This document shows positions 1-7,218 of a stretch of 64,000 nucleotides of DNA, in pieces. The stretch is from Halorarum halophilum (GTDB lineage Archaea; Halobacteriota; Halobacteria; Halobacteriales; Haloferacaceae). Made by a program: the position numbers and the translations under genes. Position 1 is the stretch's first letter. Each line of letters begins with the position of its first letter. The stretch is from contig NZ_CP058529.1 in assembly GCF_013401515.1 (NCBI RefSeq), positions 558,001-622,000 of the forward strand. The letters run 5' to 3'. Below the pieces are notes generated by a model that saw only the letters and a program-made list of their open reading frames with translations, was not told the origin of the DNA and searched no databases.

Positions 1-1
1 G

Positions 2-484
2 GATTTGAGCGCGGATATCGGGATCGATCAGGTCAAAGTAATCGACAAAGTGGAGAAACAGATGTTCGTCCGTATTGACTGGAACCTCACTCACGAGAGC
101 ATTCTCACGGCGATCGTTAATACTGAGATCACGCTTCTTTCCGGCATCGGCAAGGAAAAGCAGTGGACCTTTGAAGTCCGGGCAGGCGAGCAACAAGACC
201 TCTCCGACTTCCAGACGTACTGCCAAGACCATGATATTCCGATTGAGCTGACTGAACTACACGCGGTTTCATCACTCAACTCTGACCGAGAGTACGACCT
301 AACCGACGGGCAACGGAAAGCGCTGGTACTGGCGTACTCGAGCGGGTACTTTGACTCGCCACGAGACGCCACGCAAGCCGATCTCGCAGACGAACTTGGA
401 ATCACCCGTCAGGCGGTCTCATCACGGTTACAGCGCGGTATGAGACGCCTCGTAGCGAGTACCCTCATCACTCCTGAAGAGTAA
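2..484 (+). CDS. bat-type HTH_10 transcriptional regulator, C-terminal part (5' end outside window)
   Basis: The frame is open from the first bases of the window and no ATG or GTG is available, only a TTG at 5, so this is most likely the C-terminal part of a longer gene. The last ~55 residues form the HTH_10 domain typical of bacterio-opsin-activator (Bat)-like haloarchaeal regulators: a LTDGQRKAL helix, then ATQADLADELGITRQAVSSRLQRG as the recognition region. The ~100 residues before it look like the Bat-associated output domain. Known family members act as sensory transcription regulators. It is followed by a HalOD1 gene, so the left edge of the window begins in a signalling gene cluster. 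Sure of the family, not of the N-terminus. Confidence 0.85.
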   Translation, partial: DLSADIGIDQVKVIDKVEKQMFVRIDWNLTHESILTAIVNTEITLLSGIGKEKQWTFEVRAGEQQDLSDFQTYCQDHDIPIELTELHAVSSLNSDREYDLTDGQRKALVLAYSSGYFDSPRDATQADLADELGITRQAVSSRLQRGMRRLVASTLITPEE

Positions 485-561
485 GCGCGGAATCTCGGTA
501 TTAAAACGTTTTGCGCGAGCAAAAGCTACCCTCAACCCCGTAGAAGGCCTCTGTTTGGGTG

Positions 562-903
562 ATGAAACATTCTCAAACGATGGCCGCGAATCCAGAAATC
601 ACAGAGTCACTGAGCCCTATTGAATTCGATCTGGAGAGCAAATCCTTCCAAGCTACGTACGATAGTATCCGTGACTCGACGAGTTTAGCGGTCGTTGCAG
701 TGGTTGCGACCGCCCTTGGGGAAGACCCGCAGGCCTTGACACCGCTTCAGACCATTATTGACACAGACGCACTTGACAAACTGACGACGGAGTCAGCTAC
801 CGGATTCAGGGCCTGTGACAGGATTTCCTTCAGGTATGGCGGATTCGAGATCACCGTCACTAGCGAGGACGTTATCGAGGCGAACCATCTCGAGGATACA
901 TAA
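562..903 (+). CDS. HalOD1 (halobacterial output domain 1) small protein
   Basis: 113-residue protein. Residues ~35-105 match the HalOD1 pattern: a helix rich in VVAVVATALGEDP, then TPLQTIIDTDALDKL, then a short beta segment (RISFRYGGFEITVTSEDVI). HalOD1 is found alone or fused to response-regulator domains in haloarchaea, and its function is not established. The GTG at 559 and ATG at 562 are adjacent, and ATG is preferred. It is the first gene of a HalOD1 / Cys4 miniprotein / DUF7344-like cassette that recurs at 1691-2647. Confidence 0.8.
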   Translation: MKHSQTMAANPEITESLSPIEFDLESKSFQATYDSIRDSTSLAVVAVVATALGEDPQALTPLQTIIDTDALDKLTTESATGFRACDRISFRYGGFEITVTSEDVIEANHLEDT

Positions 904-911
904 TCGGCACG

Positions 912-1061
912 ATGCTTCCGTATCAAATCGTATGTACTGGCTGTGAAGCGCTTCGAGCGGCCCGAAAACGGACGCCTGATACTGCGGTTGTTCCGTATCA
1001 GGACACGTGCCCGGAGTGTGGATGCGGAAATTTCGGCATTGGAGCAACGACTGGAAAATGA
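912..1061 (+). CDS. 49-aa Cys-rich zinc-ribbon miniprotein
   Basis: The ORF from ATG 912 to TGA 1061 encodes 49 residues with a CxxC knuckle near residue 8 (VCTGCEAL) and a second one near residue 33 (DTCPECGCGNF), a zinc-ribbon layout with an extra Cys. It overlaps the next gene by an ATGA junction (1058-1061) and lies 8 bases after the HalOD1 gene, so the three are probably co-transcribed. A similar Cys4 protein sits in the same place in the second cassette (2246-2431). Function unknown; binding of zinc is inferred from the spacing of the cysteines. Confidence 0.65.
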   Translation: MLPYQIVCTGCEALRAARKRTPDTAVVPYQDTCPECGCGNFGIGATTGK

Positions 1062-1357
1062 GTGAACAGGCTGCTCCGAGAGGTGAGGACTTCCGGACCG
1101 TGCTGCGAAAGCAACAACAACGAGTGGTGGAGGCCCTAGCAGCACAGGAGACGATAGATGCGACGCCGATAATTCAGGAGGATGAAGCTCTCTCCTACGA
1201 GGAGTATGTCACACTCGTGTATGAACTCCACCACGTCCAACTACCCGGGTTACAGGCAGCCGGAGTAATTGAGTTTGACCGGCATGGAGAGACCGTGAGC
1301 CGAGGGGGAAGCTTTGACGAGTGGCGCCCGAGACTCAAACACGGTCATGGTCGGTAA
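1058..1357 (+). CDS. DUF7344-like winged-helix small protein
   Basis: 99 residues, starting at the ATG that overlaps the stop of the zinc-ribbon gene. Residues ~45-75 carry the pattern SYEEYVTLVYELHHVQLPGL followed by QAAGVIEFDRHGETV, the second half of the small HTH proteins that I know as DUF7344 in haloarchaea (a helix ending H-hxxLPxLxxxGhhxaD). These are thought to be DNA-binding by fold, with no assigned target. The C-terminal GGSFDEWRPRL corresponds to the GPNFDEIRPLL tail seen in the decayed copy at 2437-2647. Family from memory; the fold is likely. Confidence 0.65.
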   Translation: MSEQAAPRGEDFRTVLRKQQQRVVEALAAQETIDATPIIQEDEALSYEEYVTLVYELHHVQLPGLQAAGVIEFDRHGETVSRGGSFDEWRPRLKHGHGR

Positions 1358-1690
1358 GATACGTTAGTCGCAGAACTCCTTCAGGCGAATCACTAGCAGG
1401 AAATTCACGCTATTCAATATCCTAGTGAAACTCCCACAGTGTGTAAACGTGCATTCGTTGAGGAATTGGCCTAGTGGCCTACGGATCTGCTGTTCAAAGT
1501 TAGTGTGAGTAACTGGGTTATCGAGGAGCATATCCAATTTCGCCGCGTACCAGTATTACGAGCCAGTTCACACTGTGCGTCCGGTCCGGCGTGGGGACGG
1601 TCCACCGCTGGTGCCGTGGCACGGGAACCGCGTTAGTAGCTGTATTTTCGCGGGGCGCATCACTTAGTCCAGACTCGCCCCTAACCCAGC
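1358..1690. other. intergenic, no gene seen
   Basis: 333 bases between the first and second sensory cassettes. No credible ORF, tRNA or repeat array was found. The single minus-strand ORF that crosses it shows no recognisable domain and runs into the real gene at 1691. The last ~40 bases should hold the promoter of the HalOD1 gene at 1691, but no strong TATA box stands out. Confidence 0.5.
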
Positions 1691-1999
1691 ATGACAGACG
1701 AGAGTCCGTTCCGAGACACCCAGCGACGCACCGAGACTGACGACTACACACACGAATTCGACACGGAGACCGAGTCGGCGAGCGTGGCACTCATCAGTTC
1801 AATCATCACCCTGGAAAACACTGACCCCACCGAGTTGGCGTTCCTCCCAGACTGTATCGACACGGACGCCCTCGACGCATTCATTTCTATGAGTACTAAA
1901 GACCGCAGCTGTTCCACCGACCGGCGCGTCTCGTTCAATTACGAGGGGTATCACGTCCGAATCACGAGCGACGGGACCATCACCCTCAATCCGAGGTAG
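1691..1999 (+). CDS. HalOD1 small protein (second copy)
   Basis: 102 residues. Residues ~28-100 show the HalOD1 arrangement: ASVALISSIITLENTDPTEL, then LPDCIDTDALDAFI, then RRVSFNYEGYHVRITSDGTI. It aligns along its length with the protein at 562-903 but differs at most positions, so it is an old paralogue rather than a recent duplication. It stands first in the second copy of the cassette, ahead of a Cys4 miniprotein (2246) and a broken DUF7344-like gene (2437). Role presumed signalling; no direct evidence in the sequence. Confidence 0.8.
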   Translation: MTDESPFRDTQRRTETDDYTHEFDTETESASVALISSIITLENTDPTELAFLPDCIDTDALDAFISMSTKDRSCSTDRRVSFNYEGYHVRITSDGTITLNPR

Positions 2000-2215
2000 T
2001 GCGCGGTCGGCAGCTCCCCAGACATCGAAAATCAGTCGGTGGAAGCTATTCCGAGGCGAGTACCGTCCCCACCTCCACGTTCCAGTCGTCTCCGACTGTG
2101 ACTGCATACGAAGTAGACCTGCTAGTAAACCAGGTGAAATTCAAGAACATGACGATAACCGTTGTTCACTAGGTGTTTGTCTTGGAACCTGTTGACCAAA
2201 TAATCACACAATGGC

Positions 2216-2222
2216 TATATAG
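2216..2222 (+). promoter_or_regulatory. TATA box for the 2246 miniprotein
   Basis: TATATAG is centred about 27 bases before the ATG at 2246, the distance expected for a leaderless haloarchaeal transcript. This spacing decides against the upstream ATG at 2228, which lies only 6 bases after the box. Confidence 0.55.
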
Positions 2223-2245
2223 CGGATATGCCATACAGCGGGGGT

Positions 2246-2431
2246 ATGGTGCACGAAGACCGACGTTCTGGTGGTGACCCCGAGGGATTCGGCATGTGTA
2301 CGGAATGCCAGAACGTGTATACAGTGCAGCAAACAGCAGACGATCAACTCCGTCCGATGGGAACGGACGGTGCTTGCGAATGTGGAAACACGGAGTTTGT
2401 CCCCTATACGGATGCAGAGAAGATCGACTGA
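2246..2431 (+). CDS. 61-aa Cys4 zinc-ribbon miniprotein (second copy)
   Basis: From ATG 2246 the protein has 61 residues with a CTEC pair near residue 18 and a second pair in the GACECGNTEFVPY segment, so four cysteines spaced as in a zinc ribbon. An in-frame ATG at 2228 would add six residues, but the TATA box at 2216-2222 favours 2246. It resembles the miniprotein at 912-1061 in the last Cys pair and the aromatic residue that follows. It lies ahead of a broken DUF7344-like gene, matching the order in the first cassette. Function unknown. Confidence 0.6.
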   Translation: MVHEDRRSGGDPEGFGMCTECQNVYTVQQTADDQLRPMGTDGACECGNTEFVPYTDAEKID

Positions 2432-2436
2432 GCGTC

Positions 2437-2647
2437 CCCGAAGACGTGCAGTACGATGAAGAGGAACTGGAGGTACTACAGCTGCGGTTCATTCATACTC
2501 ACCTACCGAAGCTGGAGGACGCAGAGTACATCTCGTGGGAGGCAAGACAAGCACGAAGTCGTGAAAGGGCCGAATTTCGATGAGATACGACCCCTCCTTG
2601 AGCTGATTCATTCACACCAAGGGAAGCTTCCCGAGGGATGGATCTGA
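2437..2647 (+). pseudogene. DUF7344-like gene, N-terminally truncated and frameshifted
   Basis: The protein-like signal is split over two frames. In the first frame VPEDVQYDEEELEVLQL, then HTHLPKLEDAEYISWE, runs to about 2548. The reading then continues in the next frame as QDKHEVVKGPNFDEIRPLL and IHSHQGKLPEGWI to the TGA at 2645-2647. Joined, the two parts make a normal second half of a DUF7344-like protein, as in the intact gene at 1058-1357. The first half is missing. One inserted or deleted base near 2543-2550 explains the break. Clear as a gene remnant, unless there is a sequencing error. Confidence 0.65.
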
Positions 2648-2689
2648 CCAGTGTAGCTACAGCCGTGCAAAGTAGTCCATCTGTACGTA

Positions 2690-2828
2690 ACTTTCGTACG
2701 GTGTCGAAGGCACTCGTGATTCCCACGGCACTCCATTCAATCAGAGACGGAATATGACATCGGTGGGCCTGGCTCAGACTGTCGAACACCCGATCCAGGT
2801 CATCGATTTCGGTCGTGAGTTGTGTCAT
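2690..2828 (-). pseudogene. possible N-terminal remnant of an HTH (ArsR/DUF7344-like) gene
   Basis: From ATG at 2828 (minus strand) the first ~25 residues read MTQLTTEIDDLDRVFDSLSQ then AHRCHI, which resembles the first helix of haloarchaeal ArsR- or DUF7344-type small HTH proteins (LDxVFDxLSxxxRR). After about residue 45 the translation loses any such pattern, although the frame stays open further. It could be the missing front half of a cassette gene in the opposite orientation, or chance. Weak call. Confidence 0.3.
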
Positions 2829-2950
2829 GGTCGGATGGAACAACGGGTCGACACAGGAATCGATAAACCGGTGGTTTGAGCCGGATTCATACAATAGCCC
2901 ACTCTATTCCCCAGGTTGTGACCGGCAGGCATCTCTGCATCCTGATTCGA

Positions 2951-3739
2951 TCAGGGCATTTCGTTGGTCCTGAGCCGCCAGGTGAAGATCGCCCGCAGGA
3001 CGACGACCAGGCTGTTTCGCGCGCCGCTCGCCCAGATCGCCGACTCCTCACCCTCGTCCGCCGGCTGGTCATCGACGCGAACGCTCACGAGCGCGGTCTG
3101 CTCGTCCGTGATAAGAAGGCTTCCGGCTGGCGTGTCTTCCCACTCCCAGAGCGTCTCGAACAGGTCCGCCGACGGAATGACGTCCTGAATGCGTCCTTGG
3201 ACCTCGTCGGAGATCCCTGCCAGGTGAATGTCCACCCCTCGCTCATCGGCGTCCTGCAGGCGATCGAGATGGTCGTCGGTGAAGAGGTCGTCGATGGTCA
3301 TATAGATGATCTCGTCATCAGCCTCGTCGATAAACTCGAAGACCCGCTCAGCGACGGAACCTCGCCCGGTGACCGTCCAGACCCCCATCTGTTCGGTCTG
3401 TGGCTCCACCGACCCAAGTTGCTCGAACAACTCGGCCACTTCGGTGATCATGTTCTCGCGGTCCGTGTTGAGTTTGCGTACGAGCGACTCCCGGGAGAGG
3501 ACGGTGAATTTCTTCGGTGACGCATACTGGATGTCAACCAGCCCAGATTCATGGAGTGGGTCGATCGCGTCGTAGACGCGAGTCCGTGGAACGTCGCTAC
3601 TATCAGCGATGTCCTTGGCGGTCGCCGTCCCGAGACGGAAGAGGGCGATTAACGTGTGGGCTTCGTATTCTTTGAACCCGAGCGCCTTCAGGTGGTCGAC
3701 TAGCTCTGCTTCAACCAGCTCGTCATCACGGGGCGCCAT
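2951..3739 (-). CDS. TrmB-family transcriptional regulator
   Basis: 262 residues from ATG 3739. The upstream extension of the frame has no protein character. Residues ~10-75 form the TrmB winged helix: LVDHLKALGFKEYEAHTLIA, then ATAKDIADSSDVPRTRVYDAIDPLHESGLVD. Residues ~105-260 resemble the phospholipase-D-like effector part found in the shorter TrmB group. TrmB proteins sense sugars or other small molecules and repress or activate metabolic genes. No transport or sugar operon lies beside it here, so the target cannot be read from context. Its start faces a HalOD1 gene across 227 bases. Confidence 0.85.
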   Translation of the reverse strand: MAPRDDELVEAELVDHLKALGFKEYEAHTLIALFRLGTATAKDIADSSDVPRTRVYDAIDPLHESGLVDIQYASPKKFTVLSRESLVRKLNTDRENMITEVAELFEQLGSVEPQTEQMGVWTVTGRGSVAERVFEFIDEADDEIIYMTIDDLFTDDHLDRLQDADERGVDIHLAGISDEVQGRIQDVIPSADLFETLWEWEDTPAGSLLITDEQTALVSVRVDDQPADEGEESAIWASGARNSLVVVLRAIFTWRLRTNEMP

Positions 3740-3966
3740 ACGTGTGATACCACACTGCAAAGGGAAAGGCGTACACATTGATAATCCACGTCTGACAGGC
3801 GAGAAGGAGAGATCTGCTACCCTGGTCAAACGCTTGCTGAACGAAGGGCGCGTAACGGGCATGAGGACAGACCGGTGTGACGGTCGAAAGAATCGCTACG
3901 TACAGTGGAACGGTTGAGTGGTAGATTACTTTCATCCGAAATATCACACTAGGTTTTTTCGATGGA

Positions 3967-4254
3967 GTGCAATTTGGTGTCGTGAGCACCGTACACACGG
4001 AGAGGGCGTGGGGTCGCGCTCAATATGATTGGTCGGAAATGACTCCGAGTGTTGCTGTCGTCGAGACCATCGCAGCTGTCGAGAACGTGGAGCCAGATGA
4101 GCTCGTGTTCGGACAAGGGCTGCCCTTGAGCGAGTACTTCGATCCGGATGCACTCGATTCGCTCGTCACTCACGACGACATTACGATTGCATTCACTGGC
4201 GACGAATACCAGATTCGAATCGACGGGAGCCACGTGGGGATCCACAGCGAGTAG
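3967..4254 (+). CDS. HalOD1 small protein (third copy)
   Basis: Up to 95 residues. The HalOD1 pattern begins near residue 20: YDWSEMTPSVAVVETIAAVE, then VEPDEL, then LSEYFDPDALDSLV, then DITIAFTGDEYQIRIDGS. The start is uncertain: GTG 3967 and GTG 3982 are both possible and there is no ATG before the domain. It is divergent from the TrmB gene. Unlike the other two HalOD1 genes it has no Cys4 or DUF7344-like partner downstream. Confidence 0.75.
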   Translation: MQFGVVSTVHTERAWGRAQYDWSEMTPSVAVVETIAAVENVEPDELVFGQGLPLSEYFDPDALDSLVTHDDITIAFTGDEYQIRIDGSHVGIHSE

Positions 4255-4343
4255 GCGTTCCGGCATGGGTTCAGTATCAATTCGCGGGTTCTTCTGAGCG
4301 GTTGATTCGCCTCTGTTAGGCTGAAACGAACGACGACCGTCTA

Positions 4344-4366
4344 CTGCATATAATCTCTGTATGCAG
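4344..4366. terminator. 7-bp inverted repeat between convergent genes
   Basis: CTGCATA (4344-4350) and TATGCAG (4360-4366) are perfect inverted arms around a 9-base AT-rich spacer. The site lies between the ends of two convergent genes (4254 and 4508), so a shared terminator hairpin is plausible. No T-tract follows, and the role is inferred from position. Confidence 0.35.
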
Positions 4367-4507
4367 CAGGTGGTTGGTTCCTGCTGCTCGACAGATCAAT
4401 CGAGCGTTGCTGAATAGAGAGCGCGTATCGTGCAACCGCAGCTAAAACCGATCTAGACCATGTACACTGCAATGATGAATTCATCGCAGTGAGTCAGACC
4501 TGCGCGT

Positions 4508-5338
4508 TCACTTCGTGCCGGAGGCGATATTCATCCGGGTGGCCAGGACTGCGGGGCCGCTCCCTCCGGCGCGTTCACGGAGTTTGGTGTCTAGAACCTC
4601 CTGGATCTCAGCGATTTGCTCTTGAGAGAGATTGGCGACCAGTGATGCGGCGATTGGATTGCTGTTGACTACCATATTCCAGAGGTGTGTGGCGGACCGG
4701 AACTCCGTCTCCCACGAACCAGTGTCGATGCGGATGTCGTTCAATCCAGCGTCGACAAATCGTGCGCGCAACTGCTCGGGATCCGCCACCTGGAAGGGTA
4801 ACGGCGGTGGATCCATCGGCAGGCCGTCGAAGCCGGGAACGGCCGATTGCATCGCCTCCAGGAAGAAGGTGATGAACTCCGCTTCGGTAGGCGGACCAAA
4901 CGCGAGGATCAATATCCGACCACCAGGCTTCGTGACTCGCACCATCTCACCTAGTCCGCGCTGCATGTCCGGAAATAGCGAGACACCGTTCATGGATGCA
5001 GAGACATCGAAGGCGTCGTCCTCAAGTTCGAGGGCGTGGCCGTCCATGACGTGGGCCTCAATAGTGGTCAGATTCTCGTCCCGAGCCCGCGCCTCTAGCA
5101 GCTCGACCATCGCCGGCGAGATGTCTGTCGCCACTACCTCCGCGCCGAGGCGTGCAGCTGGGAGACTGAGCGCTCCGCTTCCCGCTGCCACATCCAGAAA
5201 TCGCATGTCTGGGCGGAGATCCACGCGTTGAAGGGCAGCCTCCGCAAACGCGGTCGTCAAGGGCGTGGCGTACTCGTCGAAACCGGCCGCGATCTCGTCC
5301 CACCCGGCCTGCGTGTCACTGAATTCCTTAGCAGTCAT
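4508..5338 (-). CDS. class I SAM-dependent methyltransferase (UbiE/COQ5-like)
   Basis: 276 residues from ATG 5338. Motif I is FLDVAAGSGALSLPAA (residues ~48-61), followed by EVVATDISPAMVELL as the acidic-loop motif and a VTKPGGRILI strand typical of Methyltransf_11/25 enzymes. The second half (~170-276) is an extension that probably forms the substrate lid. The substrate cannot be told from sequence. It stands alone, with a long gene-free region upstream. A 23-residue upstream extension in frame looks non-coding. Confidence 0.8.
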   Translation of the reverse strand: MTAKEFSDTQAGWDEIAAGFDEYATPLTTAFAEAALQRVDLRPDMRFLDVAAGSGALSLPAARLGAEVVATDISPAMVELLEARARDENLTTIEAHVMDGHALELEDDAFDVSASMNGVSLFPDMQRGLGEMVRVTKPGGRILILAFGPPTEAEFITFFLEAMQSAVPGFDGLPMDPPPLPFQVADPEQLRARFVDAGLNDIRIDTGSWETEFRSATHLWNMVVNSNPIAASLVANLSQEQIAEIQEVLDTKLRERAGGSGPAVLATRMNIASGTK

Positions 5339-5770
5339 GGATGTCCCCCTCTTCGTCGGTTGGAAGTACTGGTCTGCTAAGTCGGTCGTGTACCCCTCGA
5401 CCTGCACTACGATCTACCGACATTGCGTCTATTGTCATAGCAAGACGACTTGTAGAAATGAGATGGGAGCGCATATAATTAATCATCAATTATCGTTATA
5501 TATTTGCATGTTCACGAAGGAGGAGGAGAGGGTCATTCGGAACTGCACCTATACTGAATCCAGCCTCTATATTCAGCAGGCTACATTTGGCAGATCGCAG
5601 AAGGATTAATAGTCGCTCCGGTAACTGCTTCACCTGTACTTAGCGTTCACGTGCGGAAGATACAGACGTTTAGTAGATTTCCACACAGAGGGCTGAAGGG
5701 CTTGCAATTTTTAGCGCAAGGAGTCGTGCGAGTAGCCGCATACATCGGTCACTATCGAATCCACTCTGGC
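5339..5770. other. AT-rich intergenic region, no gene seen
   Basis: 432 bases without a convincing gene. It holds the most AT-rich stretch in the window, around 5473-5505, with an imperfect palindrome ATAATT (5475-5480) / AATTAT (5488-5493) around a 7-base centre, followed by a TATA-like run near 5495-5503. A 33-codon ORF at 5508-5609 has no recognisable features, and I do not call it a gene. Confidence 0.5.
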
Positions 5771-5980
5771 TCACTCGAGCGTTACGATTGAAAGCTTAGC
5801 CAGAAGAGCGAGACAAAACCCAAGGATCGCGAGACCAAAGGCGACCCCAAAGAGCGGTGCCGCAACAAGCAGTGCAAAATCGTATTCGACGACGAATTGG
5901 CCGAACCCTCTGACGATGAACGCACAGACGGTACCGACGATTGCGCTCAACATGAGGACGACGACTGTCTGCTGGCGCAT
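5771..5980 (-). CDS. small membrane protein, two transmembrane segments
   Basis: 69 residues from ATG 5980 (MRQQTVVV). Two hydrophobic segments are visible, about residues 5-25 and 32-60, joined by a short RGFGQFVVEYD loop. An upstream start (6025) would add 15 less likely residues. No family recognised. It lies tail-first towards the gene-free AT-rich region and head-first towards a PadR remnant. Confidence 0.5.
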   Translation of the reverse strand: MRQQTVVVLMLSAIVGTVCAFIVRGFGQFVVEYDFALLVAAPLFGVAFGLAILGFCLALLAKLSIVTLE

Positions 5981-6090
5981 TTCCACGAACGCCACAGTAA
6001 CCGGAGGGACTCCGACTCCGAACAAAAGCTATTCTGTCTACGTCCAGCCCAGGAGGAACATTCAATTCGGGACGATCGGGATTAACTGCC

Positions 6091-6218
6091 AGGATCTCGA
6101 TACGCTCGTGGAGAAGGGCCTCATCGAGAAGAGCGAGCTGGATAAGCGGACGAACTACTATACGGTCACACAGCGTGGCCAGCGCGAACTGGAGACCCGC
6201 CGGATCTGGGAGGCCTAA
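6091..6218 (+). pseudogene. PadR-family regulator, 3' remnant
   Basis: The last ~42 codons read LDTLVEKGLIEKSELDKRTN, then YYTVTQRGQRELETRRIWEA, which is the wing and C-terminal end of the haloarchaeal PadR-type winged-helix proteins. The usual N-terminal half, ending in a GRLYPNL-type stretch, is absent. The codons before it, back to 5916, have no PadR character. The frame is intact from the break to the stop. Most likely a 5'-truncated gene. Confidence 0.6.
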
Positions 6219-6229
6219 TACGTTGACGG

Positions 6230-6376
6230 CTAGAGGTTGAAGCGACTGATCTCGCTCCGATTACACTGCGGGCACGTCGTCCGCTTGCACGCCACACTCG
6301 TTCCACAATAGCGGCATTCACAGACGGTGCTCGGATCGTTTGCCCGGCCAAGCAACTGGGTGAGGAGTGGGATCAT
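6230..6376 (-). CDS. 48-aa Cys-rich zinc-ribbon miniprotein
   Basis: ATG 6376 to TAG 6230, 48 residues. Cysteines at about 19, 21, 24, 30, 35 and 38 make CECRYC and CPQC knuckles, a zinc-ribbon-like layout, after a short hydrophobic MIPLLTQLLG start. It follows another zinc miniprotein (6386-6535) after only 9 bases on the same strand, so both may be one transcript. Function unknown; real-gene status rests on the ordered cysteines. Confidence 0.5.
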   Translation of the reverse strand: MIPLLTQLLGRANDPSTVCECRYCGTSVACKRTTCPQCNRSEISRFNL

Positions 6377-6385
6377 GGATGTGCG

Positions 6386-6535
6386 TTACTCCGGATGTAC
6401 TACTTCCGAGCAGTGGGGGCAGTCGGCCCAGATGCCCGTCTCGTTGTCCTCACGATACTCGATGAGGACATCTCGGGCGTGAATGTCGGTCTCACAGAGT
6501 GGGCAGACACCAAGTTGTCCATCTGAGGATGCCAT
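6386..6535 (-). CDS. 49-aa CxxC...CxxC zinc-binding miniprotein
   Basis: 49 residues from ATG 6535. CPLC (residues 11-14) and CPHC (39-42) frame a DIHARDVLIEYREDNETGIW core, a pattern I have seen in many short haloarchaeal proteins (DUF7837-like, from memory). One zinc ion held by the four cysteines is likely. The start is set by the ATG, since the longer frame upstream is a shadow of the next gene. It forms a pair with the miniprotein at 6230. Confidence 0.6.
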   Translation of the reverse strand: MASSDGQLGVCPLCETDIHARDVLIEYREDNETGIWADCPHCSEVVHPE

Positions 6536-6674
6536 TTTTTGGAAACCTTCGAACTGCTGTCCTACACTCTCGACGGAGTGCATTTGACTAACCACTCGGG
6601 CCACTCTTAATTCCGCAGAGCAGTGTGAAAGTGAATCCCCGCGACTAGCTACTGACACCGTATTGGACAGTTGA

Positions 6675-7088
6675 TTATCTGGTGGCAGGGCGGGGCGCGT
6701 TCTCGTACTTGACCATCTTCTCGGGTTTGTCGGCGATCGTCTCGTAGATCCGTTGCAGCGTCTCCTCAGCCGCCAACAGGTTGTGTTCTTCGAGGAACGC
6801 GCGCCCTTCATCGGTCAGTCCGTAGAACTTCCACGGGTAGCCCTGCCGACGCTCGCCGTCCGGGAGGGGGACCTCCTCCACGATGCCAGCGTCGATGAGC
6901 TTCTGGGTGTGTTTGTACACGGTGGCGGCGCTGACGCTTGGGTTGAGCTGTTCGAGCTCGTACATCGAGGGCAGTTGCTCGGGGTGTTGGAGAATGTTGG
7001 TGAGGAGGGAAAATCGCGTCTGCTGAGTCACGAAGTGAACGAGTTCGCGCGCCTCCGTCCCATTAGCGGTCCCTAGGTCGGTACTCAT
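6675..7088 (-). CDS. winged-helix transcriptional regulator
   Basis: 137 residues from ATG 7088. Residues ~10-95 are a winged helix: ARELVHFVTQQTRFSLLTNI, then LPSMYELEQLNPSVSAATVYKHTQKLIDAGIVEE, then a wing ending YGLTDEGRAFL. It is of a PadR/ArsR-like type common in haloarchaea. It is divergent from the gene at 7219, and the 130-base gap holds an inverted repeat (7116-7139) and a related half site (7179-7187), so it may regulate itself and its neighbour. The signal or target is unknown. Confidence 0.8.
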   Translation of the reverse strand: MSTDLGTANGTEARELVHFVTQQTRFSLLTNILQHPEQLPSMYELEQLNPSVSAATVYKHTQKLIDAGIVEEVPLPDGERRQGYPWKFYGLTDEGRAFLEEHNLLAAEETLQRIYETIADKPEKMVKYENAPRPATR

Positions 7089-7115
7089 ACTGCCACCTAC
7101 GCCGTGGTGCAGCAA

Positions 7116-7139
7116 GTAGTTTACCCTTGAGTAAATTAC
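7116..7139. promoter_or_regulatory. palindromic operator candidate in a divergent promoter
   Basis: GTAGTTTAC (7116-7124) and GTAAATTAC (7131-7139) are inverted arms with one mismatch in nine and a 6-base spacer. They lie 28 bases upstream of the regulator's ATG at 7088. The core TGAGTAAA recurs at 7180-7187, nearer the divergent gene. This is the arrangement expected for autoregulation by the winged-helix protein at 6675-7088. The role is inferred. Confidence 0.5.
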
Positions 7140-7218
7140 TTGTGGGAATAGAAGACGCAGAGTTCACGCTGTAATCTACTGAGTAAACCATATCACAACT
7201 CCATGAGAGGGCTGCGAT

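Noticed and set aside
1518-1790. 90-codon minus-strand ORF in the 1358-1690 gap
   Set aside because: Its first part is antisense to the true HalOD1 gene at 1691, and the rest shows no domain.
5508-5609. 33-codon ORF after a TATA-like run
   Set aside because: The box is only about 10 bases from the ATG, and the peptide shows no pattern.
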